NCBI GenBank assembly: GCA_014549065.1
Contig: JACDOX010000067.1
Location: 1,502,754-1,566,753, forward strand
Direction of reading: 5' to 3'
From: Cardinalis cardinalis
Lineage: Eukaryota; Chordata; Aves; Passeriformes; Cardinalidae
Length of the DNA: 64,000 nucleotides
In this document: positions 13,301 through 25,324 of the stretch, one piece after another
How positions within the stretch are numbered: the first letter of the stretch is position 1
Layout: each line of letters opens with the position of its first letter
Position numbers and translations under genes: made by a program
The notes under the pieces: model-generated
Database searches by the model: none
The model's input: only the letters and a program-made list of their open reading frames with translations
What the model was told of the DNA's origin: nothing

Positions 13301-14480
13301 GATCTTAAAGAGCATTATTATTATTCTTGGACCTGCTGAGGCTTCCCAGTACTGGAACTCTTGCAACAGTTTGTGGTGAATAGCAGCAATCCCAAAAGCA
13401 TCTGTTTACTATAGAGCAAAGATGTTCACTGCTTATGGGGAGGAAGGGGTTGGTACTTCACTCTGTGCATGTTGTTCTCAGCTAAGACCATGGAAAGGCT
13501 TTGTACAAAGTCTGAATACAGTTTGCATTCATTTGAGCTTTTATTGCAAAAGGAAAACTTTCATAAAGTGAATCTGAGACTAGTGCATATGACCAGAGGT
13601 TTGAGGACATTTATGATGCAGGATGAGAAAAAAATTAGAGCTAACTCAGTCACATCCAGGCCAAAAACTTCCTGCTGAAGCCTAAGATAAAAGTGTTTGT
13701 ATAAACTGGCAGTGGTACTGTACCATCATAAGGGTGGCCAAAAAATGTTTNCTGTGATGCAGATTTCTAGAAGGGCCTGAAACAAGGCCCAGTTATTTTT
13801 CTTTGGCCTGTGAGTTGAATCCTTCAGTTTGCTAGCCACCTCCTACAGGATTATAAATCCTTCCAGATTCTGTTGGCATCAGAGAAACTCAAGGACAGTC
13901 AACACTCTCAGGATATATTTTTTCAAAGCACTCAGCATTGAATTAAATGGTTGCCAAGCTGGCTAATATTGGGTGTCTCNAAAAATCTATCTGCAGCTGC
14001 AAGTTATAAATATCAACTATTTTGTAATAATTTTTGAAAACACAGGTCTTACTGAGCAAAGGCTCCAGGGCCCAGCAGGTCAGGAAAGAGGTCAGGAGCC
14101 TGCCCCACACATACTGCCAGTCTTTCATTTTCCATCTACACGTGTGCAACATGAGGCTGCTGTGGCCAAAGCAGCACAGACTGCACCCTTTGATAACATC
14201 ACTGAAACACCATTTTAAAGCTTATTGTTAAAATCAGATGCTATGTTTTAATGACAAGCTCTGTAACTTGTCATTACCTTGTCCTGGCTAAGGAGAAAGC
14301 TTGAATGGGCTTGGCGATGTTAATTTATATAAATTATACCATTCTCTAATAAAACTCAAGTATTCATTCAAAAGATCTCATCTGTTTTCCCAGCATTGAA
14401 TTAATCGTATCTGTTACTCTATATCAGCTACCTTTTGATAGACTTCATTTTGCTTTCTTGCTGGTTCTATGTGTAAGTTG
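10340..14480. other. Noncoding DNA, no gene recognised
   Basis: Mixed composition with short open frames on both strands (70-111 codons) in the slightly GC-richer part at 11.9-12.9 kb; none has recognisable domains. A 17-base sequence around ATAAGAATCTATATAAT occurs at 13081-13097 and again at 13117-13133, a local AT-rich duplication with a 36-base period. A run of about ten T lies near 13207. Otherwise I see nothing. Confidence 0.6.
13081..13133. repeat. Two copies of a 17-bp AT-rich direct repeat
   Basis: Positions 13081-13097 and 13117-13133 carry the same 17 bases, 36 bases apart, with an imperfect palindrome (TTATCTTATTGATAA) between them. This looks like slippage in AT-rich DNA. Confidence 0.7.
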
Positions 14481-14484
14481 TGGC

Positions 14485-14620
14485 AGTGAGCAAGGGGTAG
14501 GTAGCACTGTTGGTCCTGGTCTATGGGCAGAGCTATATTCATATAAACATACAAAAAGTGAGCAAGGTTGTTGGTCCTGGTTTGTGTGCAGAGCTATATT
14601 CATAAAAACCAGCAATATCT
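14485..14620. repeat. Diverged tandem duplication, period 72 bp
   Basis: AGTGAGCAAGG starts at 14485 and again at 14557. Each copy continues with a TTGGTCCTGGT block and then GCAGAGCTATATTCATA. The first copy carries about nine extra bases after AGCAAGG, while the second differs by scattered substitutions, so the duplication is not recent. On the minus strand the copies read as a repeated peptide, but there is no sign that the frame is translated. Confidence 0.85.
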
Positions 14621-14624
14621 GCAA

Positions 14625-15440
14625 CTCCATAGCTGAACACACATTGCCAGAGGAAGCCATACAGAGCTGTGAGAATAGATTGGTGGTTGTGCTGAAAAGG
14701 TCTTTCTTGTGACTGTGAGGTGCTTGCAGTTTGTTCCTCTATGAAACCACTGCAAAAATGCTCCTTTTGAACTAAGTGATTAAATACCAGGTTTGAGGTC
14801 TGACATTCATGTCATAGCTGTAACATTTTGTTGAACTTGACTGAAACTGTTGAAATTTTTTACTGCACTGTGTTTTACAGAAAAAACATGTAACAAAACA
14901 TGCAGCTTAGGGCTTCCCCTGCATTTGTCTTGCATCAGTAAAGCCTCACCAAAGTCAGCCCACACAGCTGTAGAACAAAATTAGGTACAAGCAGATGAGG
15001 GTTAAAAGCAAAATGCTGGTAATATCTCAGGTAATTTACACGTTAAAGAGCACTGTGTAATGAATTACGATGTCATGTCAGCAGCCACGCTTCAACCCCA
15101 AATCTGCCAATCATTATAAAGCTGAGTTTGTTGGGCCTTAGATACAGGGACCTCACCAAGTGCCCCAGGCAACATCCATACTTATTAGACAACATGGACC
15201 CCAGGGAGCTTTTCAGAGCGTGGCCCTCNCCACCTGGCTGAAGCACAGAGTGATGAAAGGCAGTACACTGAGTACAACAAAGCACTCAGTGGCTCCAGCC
15301 CTGGCCGCCCACTGGGGCAGTGGCCTCAGCCCAGGGGACTCACAGACGTGTTAGATTTGGGGTTCACATCCTCTGTGCTCAGCACTTCTGCCAGGAGATA
15401 TTCCTAAATCATTGCAGCACCCGTGTTTCATGGGGCAGTG
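14625..15440. other. Noncoding DNA upstream of the CpG island
   Basis: Ordinary AT-rich DNA becoming GC-richer from about 15150 toward the CpG island. Reading frames are short and unrecognised. No TATA-like element can be tied convincingly to a start site. Confidence 0.55.
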
Positions 15441-15465
15441 AGCCTGGGGGGCTGTGCCGTGCGGA

Positions 15466-15485
15466 GGGGACGGAGGGAGGGAGGG
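15466..15485 (+). other. G-quadruplex motif
   Basis: Four G tracts, GGGG at 15466-15469 and GGG at 15475-15477, 15479-15481 and 15483-15485, are separated by loops of five, one and one base. This fits the usual rule of four tracts of at least three G with loops of at most seven. It lies at the upstream edge of the CpG island, a common location for such motifs near vertebrate promoters. Folding is inferred from the pattern only. Confidence 0.65.
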
Positions 15486-15612
15486 ATGGATAGATGAATG
15501 GAGGGATGGATGGATGGATGGATGGATGGATCATGGATGGGGGAAGGATGGATCCTGGGTGGATAGAGGATGGATGGGGATGGATGTCGGAGGCGTGGAT
15601 GCAGGGATGGAG
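15470..15612. repeat. GGAT tetranucleotide microsatellite, partly degenerate
   Basis: The purest part, about 15503-15532, is an uninterrupted run of seven to eight GGAT units. The flanks to about 15612 hold broken GGAT and GGGA units (for example GGATAGAGGATGGATGGGG). The repeat gives a long plus-strand frame rich in W, M, D and G, which is a composition artefact rather than a protein. It merges directly into the CpG-rich block. Confidence 0.9.
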
Positions 15613-15815
15613 TTCCCCGTGGCTGGCGCTGCTCGGGCGGTGCTGAGGCTCAGGCAGGGGCAGCTGCCGGCTCGGGTATCGATCCCGGCCCCTGCTGTGC
15701 TGGGAGCCGGGACTAGAGGGAGCCCTCGGCGCGGGCTGCGCGCCGGGAGCGGCGGCGGCAGGAGGAGGAGGAGGAGGAGGAGGAGGAGGAGGGCTCCGGC
15801 CGGACGGAGCGGAAT
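15571..15815. promoter_or_regulatory. CpG island, candidate promoter or first exon
   Basis: Seen: about 25 CpG dinucleotides in roughly 240 bases, including GCGCGGGCTGCGCGCCGGG and a GGCGGCGGC run, in a window otherwise nearly devoid of CpG. Known: in birds and mammals such dense islands survive because they are unmethylated in the germ line, and most mark transcription start regions. Direction is uncertain. The GGC/GGA-rich strand, a tiny ATG frame MTELRFS with stop (from 15814), and a splice-donor match (CAG then GTAATT after 15901) favour plus-strand transcription with a first exon ending near 15901. No coding sequence is evident, so the transcript could be noncoding or could code only from downstream exons. 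An orphan island inside an intron is the main alternative. Confidence 0.5.
15751..15793. repeat. GGC and GGA trinucleotide run
   Basis: Three GGC units (15751-15759) are followed, after CA, by about ten GGA units (15761-15790). Such runs are common in vertebrate 5' untranslated regions. The sequence reads as polyarginine or polyleucine in the frames that cross it, which is an artefact. Confidence 0.9.
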
Positions 15816-16067
15816 GACAGAGCTGAGATTTTCCTGAGCCTTTTCTCTGTTAGTAGTGAACGTTGTCAAGAAGAAATGCCTGCGTGATGCAGGTTTTGCA
15901 GGTAATTTTATACTCTGCTCAGGAAAAGGATAGGGAATAAATCAGAAAAGCAATTTTGATTGGTGGAAGAACTATCTGAAATTGTTATCCATATCACAGG
16001 CAAAAGGATGCTTTATTTCTATGCATTTATTCACTGCTGTGTGGGGTAAAGTAATATTTAAAAATTT

Positions 16068-16083
16068 ACACACACACACACAC
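16068..16083. repeat. AC dinucleotide microsatellite, eight units
   Basis: An uninterrupted run of eight AC units followed by CCCC, short and potentially polymorphic. Confidence 0.9.
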
Positions 16084-19000
16084 CCCCAGTTAAAGCAGTT
16101 GGTCGGTACAGTCTACCTTTTTTTTTTTATTTTTTCCCTCTTCTGCGACCTGCTTTGTAATACAATGACTAGCTTTAAATCCTTCAGAGTAAAGGACTTA
16201 AACATAAAGCCTAGCACAAAGTCATACTTCAGCAATTCAGACTGGGAAATGAAGTAAATTTTGCCTTCTATTCAGAGAGGGCTGGGGCAGAGGAGCAGGG
16301 AGATACCATGCTGAGCACAGGGGCTGTCAGTTCTGCTTCCCTTAACTGATCACCTCAGATTTTTCCTCTCTTTTGAAATACTGTGNGAAGCACTTGCTCC
16401 ATCACTGTATGGTTTTTACACGTAGGTATTGATAAAATCCAAATCCAGTGAATTGTTTATCTGTCAGCAAATTCCCTCTGTATTCCAGGCACTTCTGGAT
16501 TTAATATTAGAGCGAATGCAACAATAATAATGATTACAGTTTTTTCCCAATTTATCTATATCTATATGCATTTTTAAGTGCAGATCAACAGGGGTAATGG
16601 TAACCAGAGATAGTTAACACTTCCTATTGGCTTTTTTAAACCTCCCCATTGCTGTTTATCTGCCTTTCAGAGGCAGAAAGAGCATGAACAGGATGGGGTG
16701 TGTGTGAGAACAATTCTATAAAAGATTACCTTGCACACAAAGCGAATGGCCCTGCCCCCATTGTGAAGGCAGAGATTCCCCCGAGATTAGGAGAGGAGGA
16801 ATTGCTTGTGGTCAGAAGAGGCAGGAGAACAATAGAGCCCAAAATGGGCAGCAGCAGCAGCAGTCACTGAGGTGGGTGGGAACAGTGGCCAAATGGCCAT
16901 TGCAGGCTCCGTGGCATTGTCACTGACACCAGAAATGGCTAAAAGGTCTCAAATTAGCAATTGTTATGATTAGCAGGTGGTTTGAGAGATAGGAGGTGTA
17001 GGGAAGTGATTGGTGCTTCAGACATCACATGCTATCTGCTCCAAAACACTCTTCACTTGCTCATTAACAGAGAATTATGAAATTACTTAAAGGAAAACAA
17101 TTCTAATGAAAAATAGATTGTTATAGAAATCAATTCATTAAAGGGGTCATGACTTTTATAAAAGTATTGCAATTGCTGCAGATTTTATTTCTGTGAAAGA
17201 ATTTCATCGGGAGATTGGGCAGGGAAACCAACATTATACAGCAGTATTTCATCTGACTAGGAAAAAGTGATGGGATTATTCTAACACATGCAATGCTTTC
17301 ATGAATAACTCATGTATTTAGATTGTGAATCTGCTCCTAAGAAAGGTCCAAAGACACATGGCTCAAAACCAAATTTACAAGGATCAAAGCTCCGAACTTT
17401 TTGGTCCAGAGACAGGTACAGTTTAATCTACAGCACTAAATAAAATCATATAAACAAAACGTGCATCCTCTTCTATTTCTTGACTTTGAAGATAGACTCA
17501 AGGATGTCAGGGCTTTATTCTCACTGGCTCTTTTAAAGGCTAGGACTGGATTCTCCAATTTCATGGATGTGCAGATACCAATACTNTCCTGAGGGTGTTC
17601 CAGACCCAAAATCTGGAGCACAGCAAGTCCAAAGACACTCTTGAAATAACATCCATTTACACATTAACAACCTGCTCTTCTCTTTTTTGAGGCTTATCCT
17701 ACCTACTCCTATTTTTCACCCTAGAGAGCAATGACTTGTACCCAGACTCAATGAGTGAGCACTCACTGAGTGATCTACAGAATCCTGTCCTGTACATGCT
17801 AGGGGAGTTCATCCTGCCAGAGCATCTCTAGCTAGGATTTTTTCTACAGCATTTTATGCTTAATTGGGATTTTGTTGTTCCTGCAGTGTGGCAGAAAATA
17901 CCAAGCTGATAGCACTAGTGCTGGACAATATCACTACTCCTTTTTCATGTGCTGCAGGCCACTGGGCAACTTTGAGACCCTCTTCACATTTGGCAGAACC
18001 AGCTGTAAAAGTACACTCTGAAAGCAAATACTTCAGTCTCCTGTCCATAATTCCAAGCAACCTGGCAGTAATTGGTCTGTCATTAGCTCAAGATAAAAAA
18101 TCAGACTGACATACCCTGTACTGGTGATTATTTTGGAAAATATGATCTCTTTGGTTAAGAGAGTCACAGTACACACTCTGCTCCCAGATCCTCCTGGATG
18201 CAACCAACAGGAGCGGGTGAGCAGCTCTGTGCAGGAGAACGGTGGCAGCCCAAGGTGATGTCCCTTAAGTTTTAGAATAAGCCATCTAAAATTTGGTGGG
18301 ATATCTCTGCAAATGGAGAGATCTCATGGAGAGATAAGGACAGTTTGGCAAAGGAAGGTTTGCTTGCAGGCTCATGGAATAAGCAAAAATAAACATTCTG
18401 TCTGGGCTCATTGAATAAGCTGAACAAACAGCTTATCAGCTGCCCATGCCACGGGAAGTAAATGGGAGGGGTTCAAAATTGAGAAAAAGTAGTGTGAAGG
18501 AGGATGTAGAAATGCCAGCTTTTAGAGTCTTTGTTCTCATAATTATTGGTTTGCCAGCATAAACAGTGCAAAAGTAGTTGTGTGTGTATTCTAGAGTTGT
18601 GTATGGATATTTTAATTGTGAAGTTTTTTAAAAAAATCTTAAAATTAAATATTACAGTATTTGCAGTAATTCTGCTATTAAAGATACTGCTTTTCCTAAA
18701 GATGTATTTTGGTGAAGCCCCCATGGCAAACCCTTTGTTTTATGTTCAGTGAAGCCAGAGGTGTTACTTCTCACAAATGAGGTAATTTCCGACTCCAAAT
18801 TATATGTTCATGATCATATATTTTCTAAATAAACCCTTGTCATTTCTCCATCTTTCTGTCCTAAAATTTGTGCTTACAGCTTGAAACAGAAAATTATGCT
18901 CAAGGTACATGTCTGAGTATTTTTTCCTTTGCTGAGAAATTGGGTGTGAAGGTATCTAGACTTGTAAANTAAGGGCAAGAACCCAAAAATCCAAGGCAAG

Positions 19001-20029
19001 TAGTGTGGCAAAAGCCACTCTCCCTTTTTAAATAATTTACTGTAAAACAAAGCCATAATCAAGTACTACTGGTAAAATCTTTCATGCCAAATTATTTTTA
19101 GCCATGCTGGTTTTTTCTGAAAAAAATGTTCTTTGTTCTGTTTTATACTTGGAGGAAAAAAAGTATAGTAATGGTTGTAGTATATCCACATGGAAATTTT
19201 TTTCCTTTTTTTTTTCTGCTAAAAGTAGGAATNTTAATCCCATATTTCCAGTGCATGTTCCTGTTTTTCACCCAGGTGGCCTCAGGTGCAAAGCTGACAA
19301 CCTGGGCTTCTTCCTGACCCTCCACTTTTCCTTCCTGTGCTTTATTTGCNTTTTTTATTGATGTACATACTGAGGACAGGCAAACTTTCAGTAATTTTTT
19401 CAAGCTGTTGCAATTAAAACATCGTTTTTGTGTGATAATGAGCAATGATGTGGGAGGCCTCCTTATTGCTATTGCTTTGCTCTAGGACAGATGAAGTGCA
19501 GTTGAAAAGTCTCAGCTAGATTTTAAAAGACAGATATCCTGGTGGTCAGTTGTGATAAAACGTGGGATTTGCCCCCTCCCTGCATTTGTAGAAGTTCCCA
19601 AACCTTGTAAAAGCCAAGCTGTGCAGACACTCCCCTTCTCTCCTGGGTGAAAGAGAGCAAACCCCACCTGAGAGGTGAAACCAAGGCTGCAAAGTGAATG
19701 AGAAGGAAGGCTCAGTCTCATGGAAATGGGTGCTTCAAACTCCTTTCTCTGGGTTCNGTCAGGTACCTCTGTTCTTCTGGTTCACCCTGTTTTATTCTGA
19801 GTTTGGCTGGCTAGGAAACTGTGGATTAAGCATCTGTCTTGTTGCAGAAAATATCAGCCAAGCCTGGGAANTTGTTTACCCTAGAATACAAACCTTGAGT
19901 CAATTTTCCATATTTGGAAAATGCAAATTTTTATGATCTACCTTGATGCTTATATTGCACCCTTCTGTGGGAAAGAGTAACAAGGATTTCCCTAAAAAAA
20001 CCAGAAGAAATATTTTTTAACTCCTAATT

Positions 20030-20051
20030 AAAAAAAAAAAAAAAGAAAAAA
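20030..20051. repeat. Poly-A tract
   Basis: Fifteen A, one G, then six A. The upstream sequence is AT-rich with no recognisable retroposed gene or SINE body, so it is probably simple-sequence expansion rather than the tail of a retrocopy. Confidence 0.8.
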
Positions 20052-23000
20052 GGTTTCAATCTCCTCTTTAAAATTTATTTACAGACACTAGAAATTCCAG
20101 CCCCAAAGGATGACCTTTTGAGAAAGCTGTGGAAGTTGAAAGGGAAACTGCTTTGCAGAGCTCTGCTGCTGCAGCTGCTGTTATGGGCATCCAGCAAAGT
20201 GTGTAGAATGAAATAGCACCAATAACCCTCATAAAAAATTTATCATGGATGCAGGGTTTGAAACTTTTCTATCCTGAGTGGATTTTATGTGCTTGGTCCA
20301 CATTGAAATAACTCAGACCTCATCAAATGACAATAAATATGGAAGAAAAATTACAGGTTTTCATTAGTCTTTAGATGGTTGGGATGATTTGTCTGGTTTT
20401 GTCCCTATTCTCCACTGTTTCTTGTCATATTTAATTCAATTTCTATCAAAAGAAGCATACAAAAAAGGAGAATGATTCGAAAACTCAGCTTGCTAAAGCT
20501 AATTTGGTGCCATCTATGGATTTTCAAGTAGAATTCAAAATTAGTGTTGCCAAGAATTAAGACAAATATTTTCCTTGTCAGAAATCTGGATGAGGATGAC
20601 ATGTTTGAAAATAATACTTTAAAGTGAGGCATCAGCCTTTTTTCCCCAAGACCTCCAGACATTTTGAGTACCACTTCTCCCAAACTGTCCTTGGCAAGGA
20701 ATTAGATGCTTTGTGCTTTTTATGGCAGATCCTTCTTTGCTCAGGATGCTGTGACAATGAAGAGAAGCTGTAATTTTTGTTTAGATATACCTGGAAGTTT
20801 CCCCTTTTGAAGGAGGTAGAAGCAAAATTGAAATGAAAATAAGAACTTGTAGAGGGACTCCCAGTCCTCTAAGCTGAGGAGAAACTGGGCAAAAGGATTG
20901 TGCCTGAGATTTTATGTACTGAGAAATTAAAACATATTCAAAAACAAATTAAGCACATTTCATGTGTGAACAAGGCTCTACTGACTTCAGCAGCGTCTGT
21001 CAAACCATAAGAGGAGTAAAAGTTTCCTGATATGGGAGGAGAGAGGGTGCAGGANTATATCTGGATATATCCTGCACTGGGAATAGGAAACACCATGGAT
21101 GCTCTGCTCAGGGGGGAGGGGAGGAAGCAGGGAGAGAAAGTGCAAAGAGAACTTTATATTTCAATGGCAGAGAGAGGATTTGGAATACTACTGAGGTTAA
21201 AAAAGCTGGACANTTGGAGATTTTCATTAATGGAAGGGTTATGGAAGGTGAAATGGAGATATAACCTTGAGTCTGAGTGCTAAAATGTAAAGATTAATCC
21301 AAAAGGATCAAAGTCCATAACACTGGTGTTCATTCAATGCCCAAAGAACAGTGGGTCTGACTAAGATCTGTTAGTCTTCATTTACATGTGCAGAACTGCC
21401 CTGACTGAATGCAGNAGATTTGGTTCAAATCACTGCTGCTGAGAGAAGAGCAGCACTAATACCTGGAAAGGAAATTATTCAGTGTTCAGCATTTTCAGAG
21501 CTCCAGCATTGGGAAGACTGAACCCCAACTGATCNGACGCTTTGCAGGTCCCATTTTCAGCCATTTCACTCTTTGTAGGGAAGTATGACCTTGCTTTAAA
21601 AAGTGTGAGGTGGTACACAAATGGTCAAAACAGGACCAAAGGAAAAGCACCAAAACACACAAGAGTAAGCAAAACCTGAAATTTATTCAAGACATCCTAT
21701 TCCAGTTCATATTTATGGAGGTACGTATGTGCTATAAGTGCACATACATAAAATACATATTTATCTACACATGTGGCTAGTGAGGCTTTAGTTTGGAAAA
21801 AATATGTACTTTCCCTCTCTTTTTTAACCTTATCTGTGCATTCTTGGGTCATGTAGCCTTTGTGCTGACTCTGGACAAAAATCCTCCTTTGATGGAGGAT
21901 ACATGCTGAAAGGTAGAATTCTGAATTATGTTCTCTAAATTATCCCGTGCTCAGAGAGCAAGTATTGATTTTAAAAATGACTGAGCCAGACCTCGCATTG
22001 CAGTCCCCCCAAAGCACAACAAACAGCAGTCATGTGCTCAGCTACCAAGAGGCCACTGTGCTGGCATTGTTTCAAAAAATCAGAAAGTCATCAATCAACC
22101 AAATAGTAATCGGAATAAGTACATGGTATCTAAAGACACATTTTATCCAGTTACATGCTCCAATTCAGTTAGCAACGAGGAGAATTAGAACAATATTGGA
22201 CCNATTAACAAGCCTACCTTGGGAACTGTGAGCTGTTAAGTTATTTATTTTGCTGCCTTGTATAAAAGAATGAGGAGAATTTCATCTGCATAGTTAAGCA
22301 TCCAGTAACTTCCCACCATAAATAACCCAGCATCTCTCCGTGCTGGAATGTTTTCCATGGAGCCTGATTGAGAACACAGAATTTCACTGTAATTGGTTTC
22401 TGTACCTTTCAAATGGTTTAGACACAATCGTGTTTCAGAGGAAGATTTTTATTTTTTTCTTCAGGCACTGTTAGTCACTGGTGCTGCAGTGAAACTTCAC
22501 AAGTAATAAAATTATGAGGATCAGTGTATGCAAAACATCATCGAGTTCTGTTTTAATGCCACGATTTAATGATCAATGCAAAAAGCACGGTTTAGAATTT
22601 CAGTCTTGCACAATTCAATTGAATCAATAAACTATGGAGTTTCTATGAGGATGCACTTCACAATAATACAAAATACACCATTTCTAAAGAAATGCACAGC
22701 TGAAAAATGCAGTGTTCAATTGAATGCTCCAGCTCTGTATATTTATGGCTGTCTTTTGGGAGAGACAGGAGAGGAACAGAAAGATTATACAAAATGCTTT
22801 GTAAATTAAGGTAATAGTTCATGCAAATAAGACTGTTGAATTTTTCTGCATTGCTATATAGCATTTCTCATAATGAAATCTCTGATTTTTAGGTTTAGAG
22901 CTCTTCAAGCTCTGATTGCTATTAAATACAGCACGGAATTTTTTCTGTAGAAGGAATTAANTTAAAACTATTTTATTTCAGTAAATATGGAGTTTCCTAA

Positions 23001-24692
23001 TGAAAGAAGAAGCTCTCCTAAGGCCTATGGTGAATTTTACATTTAAATTTTACATACATTTTAAATATCTGGAGGAGAACAAGTTTTGCACTATTCTTAC
23101 TCTTTTGCTCTATACTTACTAACCATAAATACAAATTTCTTGGAGCACCCCAGCTGTGTGGGTTGTGTAATAATGTATGAAAGCTGAAGATTTTTATTTA
23201 TATTAATTTGTANGGGTTTGCTGTAACTCAAGTTTAGTTTGGGTTTGTATCACACAGCCACTCCCTGCTCTTTGTTTCCTCAGCTTTCAGGAGATGGCAG
23301 GGTTGAAGGAGTGGAGCTTTAATTATCTTCTCACCACAGAAAGGGTTGCTTTTCCAAATCTGAGTTTATAGAACAGAGCTGGAAGAATCAGAATTAATCT
23401 GTGGGATACCTGGCAATGTATTCACCTTCTTGAGGGATATATTAACATGCTGTCAAGCCCCCTCCCTCTCAAAAGCACTTATTTCTGTCCTTTCTCCTTG
23501 GGAGAAAAGAGCTTCTGGGCAGCAGTGCATTATTCAAGCCAGGTGAATAAGCTGGACACAGGTGATGCTGATAGGAAACATTTGAATAATTTCTTTCCCA
23601 TGCAATTCCCCAAAGGGAATTGATTTGTTCAGTAGGCCTCTCTATTTAGGAAAAAAACATCCAGGAAGAAGATAGGTGATGGTTCTTCCTCACTGTTTCC
23701 AATGAAAATGTGGCTTTGAGACTCTGAAGGTGAGGCATAGGTAACATGTTCAGGTCTGCTCAGGAAGCTTTTAATAAATCCTTCTCCAGATACTTAAGTA
23801 CAGTGGAAAACCCAGGCCTGTGTGATTGAGAAGGTCAATCCCCTTGTAAGCAGGACTTGTTCTTTTTAAGAACCATAGTGCTCTTCAAAGTTCTAGTTCA
23901 ACTAAATGTGCATCAATAATAAAACTAAATGAGCTTTACTTTAGTACTTCTGTAAAGATAAAAGTCATTTCATGTCTTTGGTCTTTAGCTCTTTAGGTCT
24001 CATTTCAGGGGTTTTTTCTGCTCTGATGTGGATGTCTGTCTCTGCATACATTTTTCTGNCTTCACTGAGATATTGTCAGAAGACTTGCCCTGTTGAAAAA
24101 AAATCCTTCTGCTCCTGAAGGGCACTTGAAGCATGGAAATCAGAGCTTTTCAGTTGACTCTCATTAATAGTGTCTAACTTAAGCTCATTTGGGCCATGTC
24201 ATGGTTATCCAGACATTTTACTCTAGACTTGCAGTTTGATCATATGAATACTGATTAACTGGAGGGACAGATGTTTTGGTGGGGGGTTTTTGGAAGCAGG
24301 AGCTATCACAGGGCAGAACATGTTGCTCATCTTACAGTTACGGCAGCTAGAAACCATTAGAGGCCATGTCAGCTGCAATACTGATCTCATATATCTTCTA
24401 GAAAAAAAAAATCATTNTTTTGTGAATAGAAATACAGAATTCTGAAGATTTTGCTTTGCATGAAAGTAGATTTTTACAGTATGCCATTCCTGTTTCCCCC
24501 TTCCACAGTCTGAAGAACAACCCATCAGAAAAAGTAGTTCCTACATGTAGTGATCAACCTGTGTGGGAAAAGGAAGTTAGGAAATATTTAGAAAAATCTA
24601 AATACCAGTGCAGAAGTGGTTAATTGTGTGTTCTGAGGGTTGTCTGAAAAAATGCAAGTTAGTTATGCTTTTTAAAGGACAACCAGCTGATT

Positions 24693-24698
24693 GTCAGG
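24693..24698. repeat. Left target-site duplication of the solo LTR
   Basis: GTCAGG directly precedes the TGTGGG start of the LTR and is repeated exactly at 25325-25330. Six-base duplications are usual for ERVK-like (class II) elements. Confidence 0.65.
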
Positions 24699-25113
24699 TG
24701 TGGGAACTCAGCACATCACTCCGGATGTCCAGAGTTGCNGAGAACCCTCTTGGGGGGCTCGGAAGACCTGGAATGTAGCCAGAAGTGCCTGGTGGCTTGA
24801 TTTTGATCCATCTAGGGACTTGCCACCTGTGTACAAGCACATGAGAGCCACACGGGTTTGAATGATATAATTATAAAATGAATGTGTAGATTTTAAGGCC
24901 CTGTACAGGGGGGTTTAGGTTTTGGTACAGGAGGGTTATGGAGACAAGATGGAGGGAACAGGGCGTGTCTTGTCCTTCTTCTTTCTTCTTCTTGTCATCC
25001 ATTTTCGGTGGTGGTGTTGGCACTTGGGGATTGGTTTGTCACAAAGGTGCACGGTTCAACATGGGTGAATTGTATTGGGAAGTTAAGGTAAATACGATAG
25101 ACGTAATTTGTAN

Positions 25114-25122
25114 TATATAAAG
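25114..25122 (+). promoter_or_regulatory. TATA box of the LTR
   Basis: TATATAAAG lies about two thirds into the LTR, roughly 95 bases before its AATAAA signal. This is the expected place for the U3 promoter. Confidence 0.7.
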
Positions 25123-25214
25123 ACNAGNCNGCCNCGNGGGCGGTCAGAGTGCCTTTGGTTGCCTTGCTGTCCGGACCTCGGCTGGNCAGGANGAAAGTTT
25201 TATAGATTAGAGAT

Positions 25215-25220
25215 AATAAA
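25215..25220 (+). terminator. Polyadenylation signal of the LTR
   Basis: AATAAA inside the LTR, downstream of the TATA box, matches the retroviral R-region signal. Confidence 0.65.
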
Positions 25221-25324
25221 CAACCTAAGAATCAAGGAGCGAAGAGTCCAGTGTCGTCCTTCAGAGCGCGGGNTGCCCCAGAACCACCCCCACACGTCTC
25301 GGGGCTGAAGAAGCGCATCCAAGA

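Larger units (their letters stand above)
15905..24690. other. Noncoding DNA, no gene recognised
   Basis: AT-rich DNA with scattered single N bases and frames below 101 codons on both strands, none recognisable. It includes an AC microsatellite (16068-16083), a T run near 16119-16128 and an A run near 20030-20051. The A run has no upstream coding remnant that would mark a processed pseudogene. I found no convincing transposon, RNA gene or exon. Confidence 0.6.
24699..25324 (+). mobile_element. Solo LTR of an avian endogenous retrovirus, 626 bp
   Basis: Seen: a block starting TGTGGGAACTCAGC and ending CATCCAAGA, bounded by identical GTCAGG hexamers. It holds a TATA box (TATATAAAG, 25114-25122), a CpG-containing stretch after it, and a polyadenylation signal AATAAA (25215-25220), in the order expected for U3, R and U5 on the plus strand. 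The sequence resembles LTRs I associate with songbird ERVs. Known: recombination between the two LTRs of a provirus removes the internal genes and leaves one LTR. No gag, pol or env remnant lies on either side, so this copy cannot encode viral proteins. The expected terminal CA is GA here, possibly a point change. The six-base duplication points to a class II (ERVK-like) element. The TATA box and signal could still influence nearby transcription. Confidence 0.8.

Noticed and set aside
15454..15837. 127-codon plus-strand frame and 112-codon minus-strand frame across the CpG island
   Set aside because: Composed of GGAT and GGA repeat translation (polyarginine or polyleucine) and GC-rich DNA poor in stops; no domain or conserved motif.
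20030..20051. Poly-A tract as the tail of a processed pseudogene
   Set aside because: No coding remnant, polyadenylation signal at the right spacing, or target duplication nearby.
21411..21460. GGTTCAAATCACTGCTGCT as a third MIR copy
   Set aside because: The match stops after about 15 bases and neighbouring consensus blocks are missing.
24938..25308. Short frames inside the LTR
   Set aside because: They cross the U3-R-U5 regulatory sequence of a solo LTR; no gag, pol or env similarity is expected or seen.
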